This document shows positions 44,419-53,543 of a stretch of DNA of 53,553 nucleotides, piece by piece. Source of the DNA: Paracoccus sp. MC1862 (GTDB lineage: Bacteria > Pseudomonadota > Alphaproteobacteria > Rhodobacterales > Rhodobacteraceae); contig NZ_CP067228.1 of the NCBI RefSeq assembly GCF_016617715.1, positions 1-53,553 on the forward strand. Reading direction: 5' to 3'. A program made the translations under genes and the position numbers. Under the pieces are notes generated by a model. The model ran no database searches. It was given only the letters and a program-made list of their open reading frames with translations, and had not been told where the DNA came from. Numbering within the stretch: the stretch's first letter is position 1; each line of letters begins with the position of its first letter.

Positions 44419-45504
44419 TCATTGCAGAGCCTCGACCACCCGCCGGGCATCCTCGGGCGACAGATGCGGCCCCATGGGCAGGCTCAGCACCTCCGCCGCC
44501 AGTTGCCGTGCCAATGGTAGAGATTGCGAGGCAATCTCCAGGTCTGCATAGGCCGTCTGCATATGCGGCGGGATCGGATAGTGGACCAGCGTGCCGATGC
44601 CGGCCGTCGAAAGCCGCTGCTGCAGCCCGTCGCGGTCCCGGCTGCGCAGCACATAAAGATGCCAGACCGGATCGGCCCATTCCGGTACATGCGGCAGGAT
44701 GTACCCGCTGTCCTTCAATCCCGCGGAATAGATCGCCGCGATGGCGCGACGGCGCGCGGTCCATTCCTCCAGCCGGGTCAGCTTGACCCGCAGCACCGCT
44801 GCCTGGATCGGATCGAGGCGGGAGTTCACCCCCTTTTCGTCGTTGACGTACTTTTGGCGGCTGCCGTAGTTGCGCAGGGCCTGAAGCCTTTCGGCCAGGT
44901 CGGCGCGGCTTGTCGTCACCGCGCCGGCGTCGCCCATCGCGCCGAGGTTCTTGCCGGGATAGAAGCTCCAGCAGACCAGATCGCCATGCGCGCCAATCCG
45001 CTTGCCCTTGTAGGCGGCGCCATGGGCCTGGGCTGCGTCCTCGACCACGAAGATTCCACGGTCGCGGGCCAGGGCAAGGATCGGGTCCATGTCGGCAGGC
45101 TGGCCGTAAAGATGGACCGGAAGGATGGCTCTTGTTGCCGGCGTGATCGCCCGGGCGATCCGCTCGGGATCGATGTTGTGGGTCGCGGGATCAGGTTCGA
45201 CAGGAACGATCCTCGCGCTAACGGCCGATACCGCCAGCCAGGTGGCGATATAGGTGTTCGAGGGCACGATGACCTCATCCTCTGGCCCGATGTCCAGCGC
45301 GCGCAACGCAAGGATCAGGGCGTCAAGGCCATTGGCCACCCCCACCGCATGCTGCGCGCCGCAGAACGCGGCCCACTCCGTCTCGAAGGCTTCAACCTCG
45401 GGGCCGAGGACATACCAGCCGCTGTCGAGCACGCGCGCGACAGCAGCGTCGATTTCCGATCTGAGTTCGAGATAGGCAAGGCGCAGATCAAGGAAGGGAA
45501 TCAT
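44419..45504 (-). CDS. fdtB: DegT-family sugar aminotransferase, FdtB-like
   Basis: A 361-residue PLP-dependent transaminase. It begins [31 protein letters not shown] binds PLP and [17 protein letters not shown] holds the PLP lysine (about Lys 185). Sequence and neighbours fit dTDP-3-oxo-6-deoxyhexose transaminases (FdtB/QdtB), which make dTDP-3-amino-3,6-dideoxyhexose from the product of FdtA. The start overlaps the stop of the upstream GT2 gene by four bases. Whether the sugar is the galacto or gluco form depends on FdtA. Confidence 0.88.
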   Translation of the reverse strand: MIPFLDLRLAYLELRSEIDAAVARVLDSGWYVLGPEVEAFETEWAAFCGAQHAVGVANGLDALILALRALDIGPEDEVIVPSNTYIATWLAVSAVSARIVPVEPDPATHNIDPERIARAITPATRAILPVHLYGQPADMDPILALARDRGIFVVEDAAQAHGAAYKGKRIGAHGDLVCWSFYPGKNLGAMGDAGAVTTSRADLAERLQALRNYGSRQKYVNDEKGVNSRLDPIQAAVLRVKLTRLEEWTARRRAIAAIYSAGLKDSGYILPHVPEWADPVWHLYVLRSRDRDGLQQRLSTAGIGTLVHYPIPPHMQTAYADLEIASQSLPLARQLAAEVLSLPMGPHLSPEDARRVVEALQ

Positions 45505-46550
45505 GCAGTATATCTCCCGTGTTCTCTAAACACCGACCTGATCCTCCCTAAAATCAGCAATCTAAACATTTTTATTTGCCTGACCCTCAGCTTTGCAATA
45601 ATTGTTTCAGCAGAGCGTTGCGCTCCTATTTTCTTGGCAGAGCTTCGCAAATCTATCCGAAACCTTTTGAAGTGTGTGTTGAATTTTTCTTGCGCCCTAT
45701 AAAAATCCGATCCGCTCACAACCATCTGTAACTCTGGAAGTACTTCAAGGACACGAGCTAAGGCGTTTCTCTTTGACAGTAAGACGCGCCAAATTGCCGC
45801 ATCGGTGAGTTTATAGCTCTCCGCCAAATGCATTAACCGGTCAATGGTGTCGAGACTCTCAATCACCTTCAGTGATGGGCGTGTTGTGACGGAATTGTAA
45901 TTCATGCAATAGTAGTATTTTGCTGATCCCGTCAACACCACCTTGGATTTTACCATCATGAGTCGGGAGAAATATTCATCACTGTCGTACGAATTAAAAA
46001 AGCTTAAAGATTCTTCTGCTCCCGCCAACACAAGTTCTCTTTTCCACATTCCAAGAGCGTGGAGGCGCCAAGGGAATGTTTCTACAAATGCACCCATGCC
46101 AGAAAGCGATTGCCCTACCGCGAATCCATTTCTGGAAAAGTGGGAGTAAAATTGATTCGGCCCTATCTCTCTGTGCATATCGCACAAAATGGTATCTGCG
46201 CCAGTGCATTCAGCTTCATGCTTCATCGAGGAAACAAAATCTGGCGAGATATAATCGTCGTGGTCTAGGCCAGCAAAAATGTACTTGCCAGTCCCATTTT
46301 GCATGGCGCGGAGTCTGGCAAGCGGAGCGCCAGAGTTATTCTGCGAAATAACGTTAATCCGACGATCTTTGTCTGCATATTGCCTTAAGATGTCGAGGGT
46401 TCCATCTGAGGATCCGTCATCTACACAGATCAGCTCCCAAGATTCACAGTCTTGGGAAAGAACAGATTCTATTGCCCTAGAGACCAGCTCACTCCCATTG
46501 TAAACTGCCATGGGAATTGTAAGGAATGGAGTATTCGTGTTGGATTGCAT
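45501..46550 (-). CDS. GT2-family glycosyltransferase of atypical composition
   Basis: A 349-residue GT-A enzyme: [36 protein letters not shown] and [20 protein letters not shown] with the DHDD metal site. The C-terminal 100 residues are basic. It is inserted between fdtA and fdtB and is clearly more AT-rich, with different codon choice, than both. It is a good candidate for the transferase of the acetamido-deoxyhexose, because it shares the operon. Confidence 0.87.
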   Translation of the reverse strand: MQSNTNTPFLTIPMAVYNGSELVSRAIESVLSQDCESWELICVDDGSSDGTLDILRQYADKDRRINVISQNNSGAPLARLRAMQNGTGKYIFAGLDHDDYISPDFVSSMKHEAECTGADTILCDMHREIGPNQFYSHFSRNGFAVGQSLSGMGAFVETFPWRLHALGMWKRELVLAGAEESLSFFNSYDSDEYFSRLMMVKSKVVLTGSAKYYYCMNYNSVTTRPSLKVIESLDTIDRLMHLAESYKLTDAAIWRVLLSKRNALARVLEVLPELQMVVSGSDFYRAQEKFNTHFKRFRIDLRSSAKKIGAQRSAETIIAKLRVRQIKMFRLLILGRIRSVFREHGRYTA

Positions 46551-46576
46551 GACTTAGATCCCGGCGCGATACGCCT

Positions 46577-46993
46577 CTACATACGGACAGCATCAATAAA
46601 AGAATTATAATTTCGATAATAGTCCGCCTCGTCATAGCGATGCGAGGCCAGAACCATGCAGACCGCGCCTTGGCTGAAGGCGTCCATCTCTCGCCAGACC
46701 ATGCGGCTGATATAAAGACCTTTGCGCGGGTCCCGCAGCCAGTATTCAGTTTTTTTTGTACCGTCGTCGATCTTCATGCGGAAGCTGCCGGACAAAGCGA
46801 AGACGATCTGTTCCAGTTCCTTGTGCGCGTGGCCGCCACGCTCGGCATCCACCGGGACATTGTAGAGATAATAAACTCTGGCGATGTCGAAGGGGACATG
46901 CTCGCCGCCCTCGATAAAGGTCAGATCGCCACGTGGATCGTGGATCTGTGGCAGGTCGAGCATACGGGCAAAGCCCTTGGCGGTTTCACTCAT
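46577..46993 (-). CDS. fdtA: dTDP-4-keto-6-deoxyhexose 3,4-ketoisomerase, FdtA-like
   Basis: A 138-residue cupin of the FdtA/QdtA/WxcM group. It shows RGDLTFIEGGEHVPFDIARV, the YYLYNVPVDAERGGHAHKEL motif with the active-site histidines, and MVLASHRYDEADYYRNYNSF. It moves the keto group of dTDP-4-keto-6-deoxyglucose from C4 to C3, feeding FdtB. Start overlaps the acetyltransferase stop by four bases. Confidence 0.92.
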   Translation of the reverse strand: MSETAKGFARMLDLPQIHDPRGDLTFIEGGEHVPFDIARVYYLYNVPVDAERGGHAHKELEQIVFALSGSFRMKIDDGTKKTEYWLRDPRKGLYISRMVWREMDAFSQGAVCMVLASHRYDEADYYRNYNSFIDAVRM

Positions 46994-47541
46994 CTGGTTG
47001 CTCTTGTAACGTTTTCTAGATGCGAGGTCCGGTCGCGAAGGAAAGTCTCGCGCGCGTAGATGAAGAAGATGTCCTGGGAGTTCGCGCTGGTTTCCGTCAT
47101 GCCGAAGCGGCGGTAAAAAGCCTCGGCATGGGTGTTGGCCCGGCGCACGTCGATCAGCGCATGGGACATGCCCGGCAAATCAAAACCCGCGCCGAAAGAC
47201 AGGACCGCACTTTCCAGCGCCGCCTTGGGAGGCTTGTTCGCATCGAGGATCCAGCTTCCCCAGGTGAAGTGATCCGCCTTGATGTCGTACAGCCGGACCA
47301 CCCCGCAGCGCGTAGCATCGTCGCGACGTTCGATCACGTAGTAATATTCCTGTCCCGCGGCTTCACGGGCCTTGTAGGCTTCAATCCAGCGCCTCTGGTC
47401 TTCGGCTGTGCCGCGGACTTCCGAAAGATGCCGGTTGTAGGCGGGGTCGATGCGCAATCCATGGACGTATTGTGCATCCGCCGGCTGGATCAGCCGCAGG
47501 ACTAGGCCGGGCCCTTCTAATCTTTTCATGAATTCCGGCAT
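46990..47541 (-). CDS. GNAT acetyltransferase, likely amino-sugar N-acetylation
   Basis: A 183-residue GNAT-fold enzyme: RLIQPADAQYVHGLRIDPAY, YYYVIERRDDATRCGVVRLY, FTWGSWILDANKPP and a C-terminal ANTHAEAFYRRFGM acetyl-CoA region. AGGAAG precedes ATG at 47541. As it is cotranscribed with fdtA and fdtB, it probably acetylates the 3-amino group. The usual FdtC enzymes have a left-handed beta-helix, so this would be an alternative solution. The substrate is inference. Confidence 0.78.
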   Translation of the reverse strand: MPEFMKRLEGPGLVLRLIQPADAQYVHGLRIDPAYNRHLSEVRGTAEDQRRWIEAYKAREAAGQEYYYVIERRDDATRCGVVRLYDIKADHFTWGSWILDANKPPKAALESAVLSFGAGFDLPGMSHALIDVRRANTHAEAFYRRFGMTETSANSQDIFFIYARETFLRDRTSHLENVTRATR

Positions 47542-47584
47542 TTGGTTCTTCCTGATTTTTTCGGATCCACTGGATCTGGCGCTT

Positions 47585-48737
47585 TCATCGCAGTTCGATC
47601 CGCAGCCGCCTGAGTGCCTGGCGGAACTGGGACAATATGAGGTTGCTTGCGGCTCGTCGCGCCCTGTATTGCGAAAGGAACCTTAGCAGAAGGACATAAG
47701 ATACCCCGTAGGCTGCGAAGCAGAGAGCAAGGGCGACCAGCGCCGCGTCCCTGTTGTCCGTCAGTCTGGCGCCAAGCAGCGGCGACACGATGACGGCCGG
47801 TAGAATGCAGAGCGTCGTCAGCGCGTTCGCCAGCGGCCGTACCTTGCGGCCACTGGTGACTATCTCGATCCCCCGGCGGACGATCTGATGAATGTGGAGC
47901 CTGTCGGGCTTGCCCAGGGGCGCCCGAAGAATCATGCGCCTGACAATCGTGACGGTCAGTTCGGCAGTGGGCCAGAATATTATCAGGATTATTGCGGCGA
48001 CATTTAAGGACGCCGCAGCCGCGGACAACATGACCGCGATCCACATAAGAATGTGACCGATGAAATAAGCTCTGCCATCCGAGGAATATTTTCCCCTTCG
48101 GCCAGTTCATCACCGAAAATCCAAATATCGCGGCGGCCAGCAGCAAGGAGGTCGTGCCGATGGCTGCCTGGCCGTGCACGTTCGCCGCCGAGGCGAGGGC
48201 GATGGCCGTTGATATGTCCACGGTCGAGGATAGCCCGTTCATCCCGTCAATCAGGTTGAAGGCATGCGTGTAGGCCGCAGACAGCAGGATCGTCAAAAGC
48301 ACCGCGACCGGGGGCAGGGCGCCAAAGATCAGGTCGAGCGCCTCGATATCCAGGCGCGTGATCGCGGTCTCGGACAGAACGAGGGCCGCGGCCGCGGCGA
48401 TCATCGAGGCAACAAGGCGCCGCCGCGCGCTGACATTCCCGGACAAATCCTCCCACGCTCCGACCAGAAAGACGATCAGCCCCGACCAGATCAGCACGAA
48501 TTCCTGGCCGCTGAGCCCCGTGGCCAGAACCGCCCCCAGGAAGCTGACAAGGATCGCGAACCCGCCAAGTCGCAGAACGTCCGTAGTGTGCGATGCCTGA
48601 ACTGCCCCAAGATCGCTTTGCCTCATCCGAATGCGCGACCGTCCCTCTTTCCCGGCGAGCAGATACGAAAGCATGCCCGAGATGACAGCCGGCAGGACGA
48701 GCAGACCGAGCTGATGGGAATGCCAATCTACAGACAT
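47585..48737 (-). pseudogene. WecA/MraY-type priming transferase (copy 3), frameshifted
   Basis: From 48737 the frame gives VQASHTTDVLRLGGFAILVS, AWEDLSGNVSARRR, HAFNLIDGMNGLSS and MNWPKGKIFLG. It then shifts near 48078-48084, and the rest (AVMLSAAAASLNVAAI, KPDRLHIHQIVRRGIEIVTS) continues in another frame to 47585. The break hits the catalytic FLGDGGAY motif; about two bases appear missing compared with copy 2. Without repair the enzyme is inactive. It may be a real mutation, tolerated because copies 1 and 2 exist, or a sequencing error. Confidence 0.82.
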
Positions 48738-48827
48738 ATCTGAGCCTCATAGACCTTCACGAACGGCGCACCGCTATTGTTCGACTCGTGCAATGGCCGA
48801 GTCTTGGCGCGCTGGCAACATCTGTTC

Positions 48828-48907
48828 TGAACCGCGCCGGGTTTGCCGGAGGCTCCAACTCCTGAGTAGGCTGGAGCATCATGAGCAAGACGACGAACAA
48901 GGTTAGC
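48828..48907 (+). mobile_element. IS3-family left end fragment
   Basis: The terminus TGAACCGCGCCGGGTTTGCC begins at 48828, followed by the first nine codons of the first transposase frame (MSKTTNKVS, 48881-48907). It is cut there by the next fragment. It matches the terminus at 14198 except for one base over 27. Confidence 0.75.
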
Positions 48908-49305
48908 TGTTCCATCCCGGATGATCACATAGACGCTCGCCGGACGTCCTTGTTCATGGCAAGATCGATCCTGGGCGCCGTCCGGGAGGGGAGCCGATCA
49001 TGCTGATCTCTCTGCACAAGCAAGCGACGACGACACCGAAGATCCGGGCCGCGATCCAGGCGAGCCCGGAGCCGGCCTGGATCGTCGCCGAACGCTACGG
49101 CATCTCGGAACAGACGGTCTGGAAATGGCGCAAGCGCGACAGCGTCCATGACCGGAGCCACACGCCGCACCGGCTTCAGACCACGCTCACGCCGGCGCAG
49201 GAGGCCGTGGCGGTTGCGCTGCGCAAGTCCTTGCTGCTGCCGCTCGACGACCTGCTCTCGGTGGTGCGCGAGTTCCTCAACCCGAACGTCTCCCGCTCGG
49301 GGCTC
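48908..49305 (+). mobile_element. IS481-family transposase N-terminal fragment
   Basis: From ATG at 49000 the frame reads MLISLHKQATTTPKIRAAIQ, ERYGISEQTVWKWRKRD and HRLQTTLTPAQEAVAVALRK, ending after PNVSRSGL at 49305. This is the helix-turn-helix half of an IS481 transposase. The catalytic half is gone. Confidence 0.82.
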
Positions 49306-49485
49306 GCCGAGCGTCGAAAGCCCAGCCCCAAGATCAGACGCAACCTGACGTCTCGTCAGACCGCTGGTGAGCGCAATGCAAACCGCATCCCGCTTGAACT
49401 CGTCGCCGTGTGTCGCTGCCATATCCTGTCTCCTTTGGTGAGAGCATCGCTCTCAGAAGACCGGAACAAAACCGGGGCAGATCCA
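49306..49485 (-). mobile_element. IS3-family first-frame fragment
   Basis: On the minus strand from ATG at 49422: MAATHGDEFKRDAVCIALTS, then GLTRRQVASDLGAGLSTLG, ending at 49306. This is the HTH of an IS3 first transposase frame of a different subgroup from the one at 48828. The outer end lies near 49485. Confidence 0.75.
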
Positions 49486-49503
49486 CTCGCATTCGCGCCT
49501 GTA

Positions 49504-50157
49504 TCAGTTCCGCAGAACCTGGATTGTTGCATATCCCAGGCCCGGCCCGATCCACTGGCGCGAGACGCCGGCAGAGGGCAGGTAGCTGTTCTCGAAGCGC
49601 AGCCCGTGGCCCTCGCAGCGTTCAATCCTGACGCCGGCATTCGGGCCGGGGCCGATCCGGCAAGTGAACCGGAGCGGCCGTTCCAGCCCGTCGCCGCTGT
49701 AATAACGCATGACCCGCGGCGCGGTCCCCGACCGGCCGGCGGCGATGAGGGCGGCGGACTGTTCCGCCTCGGCCACCGACAGATCGTTGCCCAGCCCCCG
49801 CGTTCCAGTCAGCATGAAGCCGCGCATGAGGAGCGCCTCTGCATTCTTGGTCATGTAGGTCCGCATTCCCCGGTTCTCGCCGGTCATGGCCAGGACCTGC
49901 GTGGTGCCGAGCTGCTCCAGGCCGACCAGGATCAGCGGACCGGGATTGATCGCCAAGGCCTCGGCCGCCATCGTCTGCGGATCGGGGGCCGCTTGGGGCT
50001 TGGCCGGGGCCTGCCGCTGGGCGATCACCGCGCGTGTCAGCGCGCCGCCGATCCCCGGTCCCCTACTTGCGTCGCCCTGGGCCGAGCCGCCCGAGCAGCC
50101 TGCGGCCATAAGAGGCAGGGCCAGCGCCAGTGCGGCGCCCCGGATCATGCCGTTCAT
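49504..50157 (-). CDS. YjbF/GfcB-family lipoprotein
   Basis: A 217-residue lipoprotein (MNGMIRGAALALALPLMAAG, lipidated Cys 21) with the YjbF/GfcB body: MTGENRGMRTYMTKNAEALL, FMLTGTRGLGNDL, APRVMRYYSGDGLERPLRFT. Members belong to gfc/yjb capsule and exopolysaccharide operons and act in the periplasm or outer membrane. The start overlaps the yjbH stop by four bases, giving an operon. Its exact role is not known. Confidence 0.87.
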   Translation of the reverse strand: MNGMIRGAALALALPLMAAGCSGGSAQGDASRGPGIGGALTRAVIAQRQAPAKPQAAPDPQTMAAEALAINPGPLILVGLEQLGTTQVLAMTGENRGMRTYMTKNAEALLMRGFMLTGTRGLGNDLSVAEAEQSAALIAAGRSGTAPRVMRYYSGDGLERPLRFTCRIGPGPNAGVRIERCEGHGLRFENSYLPSAGVSRQWIGPGLGYATIQVLRN

Positions 50158-52424
50158 CGCCAGAACCTCCCCCAGCCGTCGTACATCTTCGTCGCATGGC
50201 TGTCGCGGACCGTGTCATAGAGCCGGTCCTGCACCCGCACCCGGCGCCCGCCGTCGCGGTTGAGCGAGCTGATGGTGCCCCCCACCGTGCGCTTGGAGGG
50301 CGTGCCGAGCGCAAAGGACAGCGGCACCCGGATGGTGATGCCCTTGTCGAACGAGCCCTCGCCGAATTCCTCGGACGACAGATCGGTCTTGGTGGCATAG
50401 GCGCCGACCGACCAGCCGCTGGCGAACTCGCGCGTGATGGTCACCGTCGCGCCGTCGTCGCCGGCCAGGTAGCGGCCGACGTCCAGCTGGCCGACAAAGC
50501 CGCCACCGAACTCGTAATAGGCCGAGACATGGCCGGTGGTAACCTCGTAGTCGAGGAACTCGAAGGCGTCTCGATAGTCGCGCTTGCGGACGCGGTTGAT
50601 CTCGGCCCCCAGAGCGAGGCGCGAGTTGACCGGCTTCCACAAGGCCTCGCCCGAGACGCCGCCATACATGTTTTCCAGCAGTCCGACCGTGACGCGGGTG
50701 TAGACGGTCTCGGTCGGGCGCGCGTTCCAGTTCAGCGTCAGCTCGGGCACCCGGGGCTTGTCATTGCCCGAATACATCCGCCCGTCCGAGCGGACGCGGT
50801 AGACGCCGTTGTTCCCCTCGGCGATCTCCTCGTCGGAGAGCGCGAGGTAGTCGTCCACTGACAGGGCGCCCGGCGCGTCCTGATCGGCATTGCCGAACAG
50901 CCTCTGCCGAAGCGTCCCGTTCAGGGTCAGACCGGGCAGGATCTCGTAGGTGGCCGTCGCGGTGGCCCCGACTTCATAGCGCAGCGGCTCATCCGGATCG
51001 AACAGCCCGGTGCTGAGCGAGGGCCGGATCGACCACTGGAAGCGCGGCGCGATGCCCGGGCTCTGCACCAGCCCGGCGGGGCGCGGTTCGGCGTCGGTCA
51101 TCACTGCGGCATTGGCGATGTGGCTGACCTCGGTGTTCTCCAGCCGCTCGACATCCGAGCGGCGCATCGTCACCGACGAGGTCGGCATGCCTTCCTCGAC
51201 CGAGGTCACGACCAGCGTCTCGACGGAAGGCGGCAGCGCGCGGGTCATGAGCCGGGCGGTGCGGCCCACGGCTTCGGCCTGCTGGATGTAGCGGTTGTTG
51301 CGGATGCGGACCTCGGCCCGGTTCGCGGTCAGTACCATCGATTCCAGCGTCTGGCCTTCCTTGGCCAGCGCATCCCCCAGCGCCTTCTGGATCGCCGGTT
51401 GGGCGGTCGGGTCCGCCGTCCAGGTGCCGGCCCAGCCCTCGGGATCGGCCGCGACCGCGGGACGCGGGCGGACGGGCGCGGGGCCCTTCTCCAGACCCGA
51501 GGGATAGGGCGCCTGCCGCGGGTTCAGCGTCATGCTGGCGGTGAGCGCGAGCTGGTTGCCGCCCAGCAGGTAGGCGCCGATCTGGTAGTTCGGCCCGGCC
51601 TGGTAGCTCAGCCCAAGGTTCAGGTTGGTCTTCAGCGGCTCCTCGTCGCTGACCCAGTTCGCAGCAAGGCAATTGTCGGCATTGCCGGTCTCGCAGGCGT
51701 AATCGTCGCCGGAATACTCGGCCAGCAGGGTCAGCTTGTCGGTGGCCTGCCATTGGAGGTTGGCAAAGGGTGCGACCTCGCCGCGGAACCACCGGTCTGC
51801 CTGTAGCGCCCCACCCTCGTCGTCCAGCACCCCACCGCGCTCACTGAAAGGCGAGCCGATCCCGCCATCGCTGGCCAGCCGCCCCCAGCCCAGGCCCGCG
51901 CTGACCCGCAGCCGCGGCGACAGGGTCTTGGTGGCCACGATGTACTCAGCGCCGTAAAAGCCGGTGCCGATCGCGTCCTGAATGCCCACGGCCAGTGCCG
52001 GGCGCCAGCCGTTCTCGGCTTCGTCCAGCAGCGACAGGCGGAAGTCGAACGAGCGGTCGCGGACATAGCCGCGCCGCTCCCTGAGGCTGTCGAACTTGCC
52101 ATAACGCAGCACCACCGAGGCCCGCGGCAGGATCTGGAAGCCCAGCCCGACCGCGTTGCCCAGTTCCGCATAGCCCAGCACCGCACTGAGCGTGGCATCG
52201 GGCAGCATCTCGGCGGTGGGCGTGTCGATGGCCCCCGGCAGCCCGTAGCGGTTCAGCGTCGTCCCGATCATCGGATCGGCGAAGCCCGCACCCGCCGGCA
52301 CCAGCGCCATCACCGCAACCGGCAGCGCCGTCGCCAGCAGGCCGCGGGTCAGGGAGGATGGGCGGGGTTTCGTCATGCGGACTGGCGCTTTTCCACGTGC
52401 CGGAACGATCGCATCCAACTTCAT
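50154..52424 (-). CDS. YjbH/GfcD-family outer-membrane protein
   Basis: A large beta-barrel protein of the YjbH/GfcD family with a signal peptide ending near GAGFAD. It shows TLNRYGLPGAIDTPTAEMLP (the conserved opening), FRLSLLDEAENGWRPALAVG, IVATKTLSPRLRVSAGLGWG in the first half and a second barrel-like half with DVGRYLAGDDGATVTITREF. Start is either 52424 (756 residues) or, more fitting for a signal peptide, 52376 (MTKPRPSSLTRGLLATALPV). It works with YjbF in export or modification of polysaccharide. Confidence 0.88.
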   Translation of the reverse strand: MKLDAIVPARGKAPVRMTKPRPSSLTRGLLATALPVAVMALVPAGAGFADPMIGTTLNRYGLPGAIDTPTAEMLPDATLSAVLGYAELGNAVGLGFQILPRASVVLRYGKFDSLRERRGYVRDRSFDFRLSLLDEAENGWRPALAVGIQDAIGTGFYGAEYIVATKTLSPRLRVSAGLGWGRLASDGGIGSPFSERGGVLDDEGGALQADRWFRGEVAPFANLQWQATDKLTLLAEYSGDDYACETGNADNCLAANWVSDEEPLKTNLNLGLSYQAGPNYQIGAYLLGGNQLALTASMTLNPRQAPYPSGLEKGPAPVRPRPAVAADPEGWAGTWTADPTAQPAIQKALGDALAKEGQTLESMVLTANRAEVRIRNNRYIQQAEAVGRTARLMTRALPPSVETLVVTSVEEGMPTSSVTMRRSDVERLENTEVSHIANAAVMTDAEPRPAGLVQSPGIAPRFQWSIRPSLSTGLFDPDEPLRYEVGATATATYEILPGLTLNGTLRQRLFGNADQDAPGALSVDDYLALSDEEIAEGNNGVYRVRSDGRMYSGNDKPRVPELTLNWNARPTETVYTRVTVGLLENMYGGVSGEALWKPVNSRLALGAEINRVRKRDYRDAFEFLDYEVTTGHVSAYYEFGGGFVGQLDVGRYLAGDDGATVTITREFASGWSVGAYATKTDLSSEEFGEGSFDKGITIRVPLSFALGTPSKRTVGGTISSLNRDGGRRVRVQDRLYDTVRDSHATKMYDGWGRFWR

Positions 52425-52833
52425 GACTGACCCAGAATATTCTTCATCATTCGCCCTTGGCAGCTTTGGTGAGACTGGACTGTAGTAACCTCAAGGAGGC
52501 CCTAAGGCATCCCGTTTCTTTCAACGAGAACCAGAGCTCTTGGCATAGGCAACGGAGTGCCTACAGGTCTGAGAGGGTCTGGCCCACTCGAGACAGATGC
52601 GTCTCGCCACTCGTGGTCGATAAGCAATAAAAGCCTTGCCCGCAAGCAAACCAGCCGACCAAGCGCGGGAGGGCACTAGCACGGTTATCGGCCATGAGCA
52701 GGCGATTCAAGATGCCCAGAAGCTCGTTGCTTTGTCAAAATCTTGCGCCATGTTGCGTCTTTGTGCCCGGGATGTTGTAGCAGCTGGGTCGAGGCGCGTG
52801 GGGCGCAGCGGTTGCATAGTATGTCGAGGGTTC
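52425..52833. other. Divergent intergenic region
   Basis: It separates the yjbHF operon from the VanZ-like gene and should hold both promoters. No gene or clear repeat was recognised. Confidence 0.35.
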
Positions 52834-53229
52834 ATGCCGATACGATCAAAACTGGCCCTCGGCCTGTCGTTGCTGATAGCAGTCGTGATTGCGGTGGCGA
52901 CGATGACGCCGATCACGGCTCCGGAACTGCCGTCGTTTGAACACACCGACAAGATTTATCATGCGCTCGCCTTTGCCGGTTTGGCCTTCCCAGTGGCCCT
53001 GTTCCGTTCTGACTGGTTAATCTTAGCCATTCCAGTTTATGCCGCCTTTGGTGGCCTAATCGAGATTATCCAACCCTTTGTTGGACGAGAATGCAGTTAT
53101 GTTGATTGGATTGCGGATCTGATCGGTCTTGGCCTCGGCATTGTTGTTGGTCTTGCGGTGACGGTAGTCGCGGGCGTGACCCGGCAGTTCCGACTGCGAT
53201 CGCTACGTTTCAGGGCCGAGATGCGTTGA
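52834..53229 (+). CDS. VanZ-like membrane protein
   Basis: A 131-residue protein with three or four membrane segments. It begins MPIRSKLALGLSLLIAVVIA and has the VanZ signatures HTDKIYHALAFAGLAFPVAL and AAFGGLIEIIQPFVGRECSY followed by VDWIADLIGLGLG. Such genes often lie beside polysaccharide loci, with unclear function. The start at 52834 is preceded by GAGGG; an upstream in-frame start at 52636 adds an unlikely leader. Confidence 0.85.
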   Translation: MPIRSKLALGLSLLIAVVIAVATMTPITAPELPSFEHTDKIYHALAFAGLAFPVALFRSDWLILAIPVYAAFGGLIEIIQPFVGRECSYVDWIADLIGLGLGIVVGLAVTVVAGVTRQFRLRSLRFRAEMR

Positions 53230-53313
53230 TTTCAGTGCACCCGTGCGTTTTAGCCTCCCGCAAAGAGGTTTCCGACGGACGCCTCTTCGCAGGATAGTCA
53301 TCTAGATCCACTC

Positions 53314-53472
53314 TCAGCTTGCGCGTTCAGAAAAGTGAGTGTCTACGCGCGCGACGGGCCTTCCAGCATAGGTTAGCTCGCCCATTCTAACAACGATCCG
53401 GCCATTGCCCAGATCGCGTTCAAATATGCCTTGGACAGAAATACAGCTGCCCACAGTGATGGTTCGAGTCAT
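53314..53472 (-). CDS. Small hypothetical protein, 52 residues
   Basis: The frame MTRTITVGSCISVQGIFERD, then LGNGRIVVRMGELTYAGRPV, ends TGA at 53314-53316. A GGGGGA ribosome binding site lies about six bases upstream. The pattern of short beta strands suggests a compact fold. No family was recognised. Confidence 0.5.
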   Translation of the reverse strand: MTRTITVGSCISVQGIFERDLGNGRIVVRMGELTYAGRPVARVDTHFSERAS

Positions 53473-53543
53473 CCGCAATCCCCCGAATACTAGCCGTTCT
53501 ATGGCTGTCCTGAGATCCGGCTGATAAGTTGAGGAGGTGTGAG

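Noticed and set aside
49000..50220. A 406-codon plus-strand frame read as one protein
   Set aside because: Only the first 102 codons are IS481; the rest is the antisense of an IS3 fragment and of yjbF.
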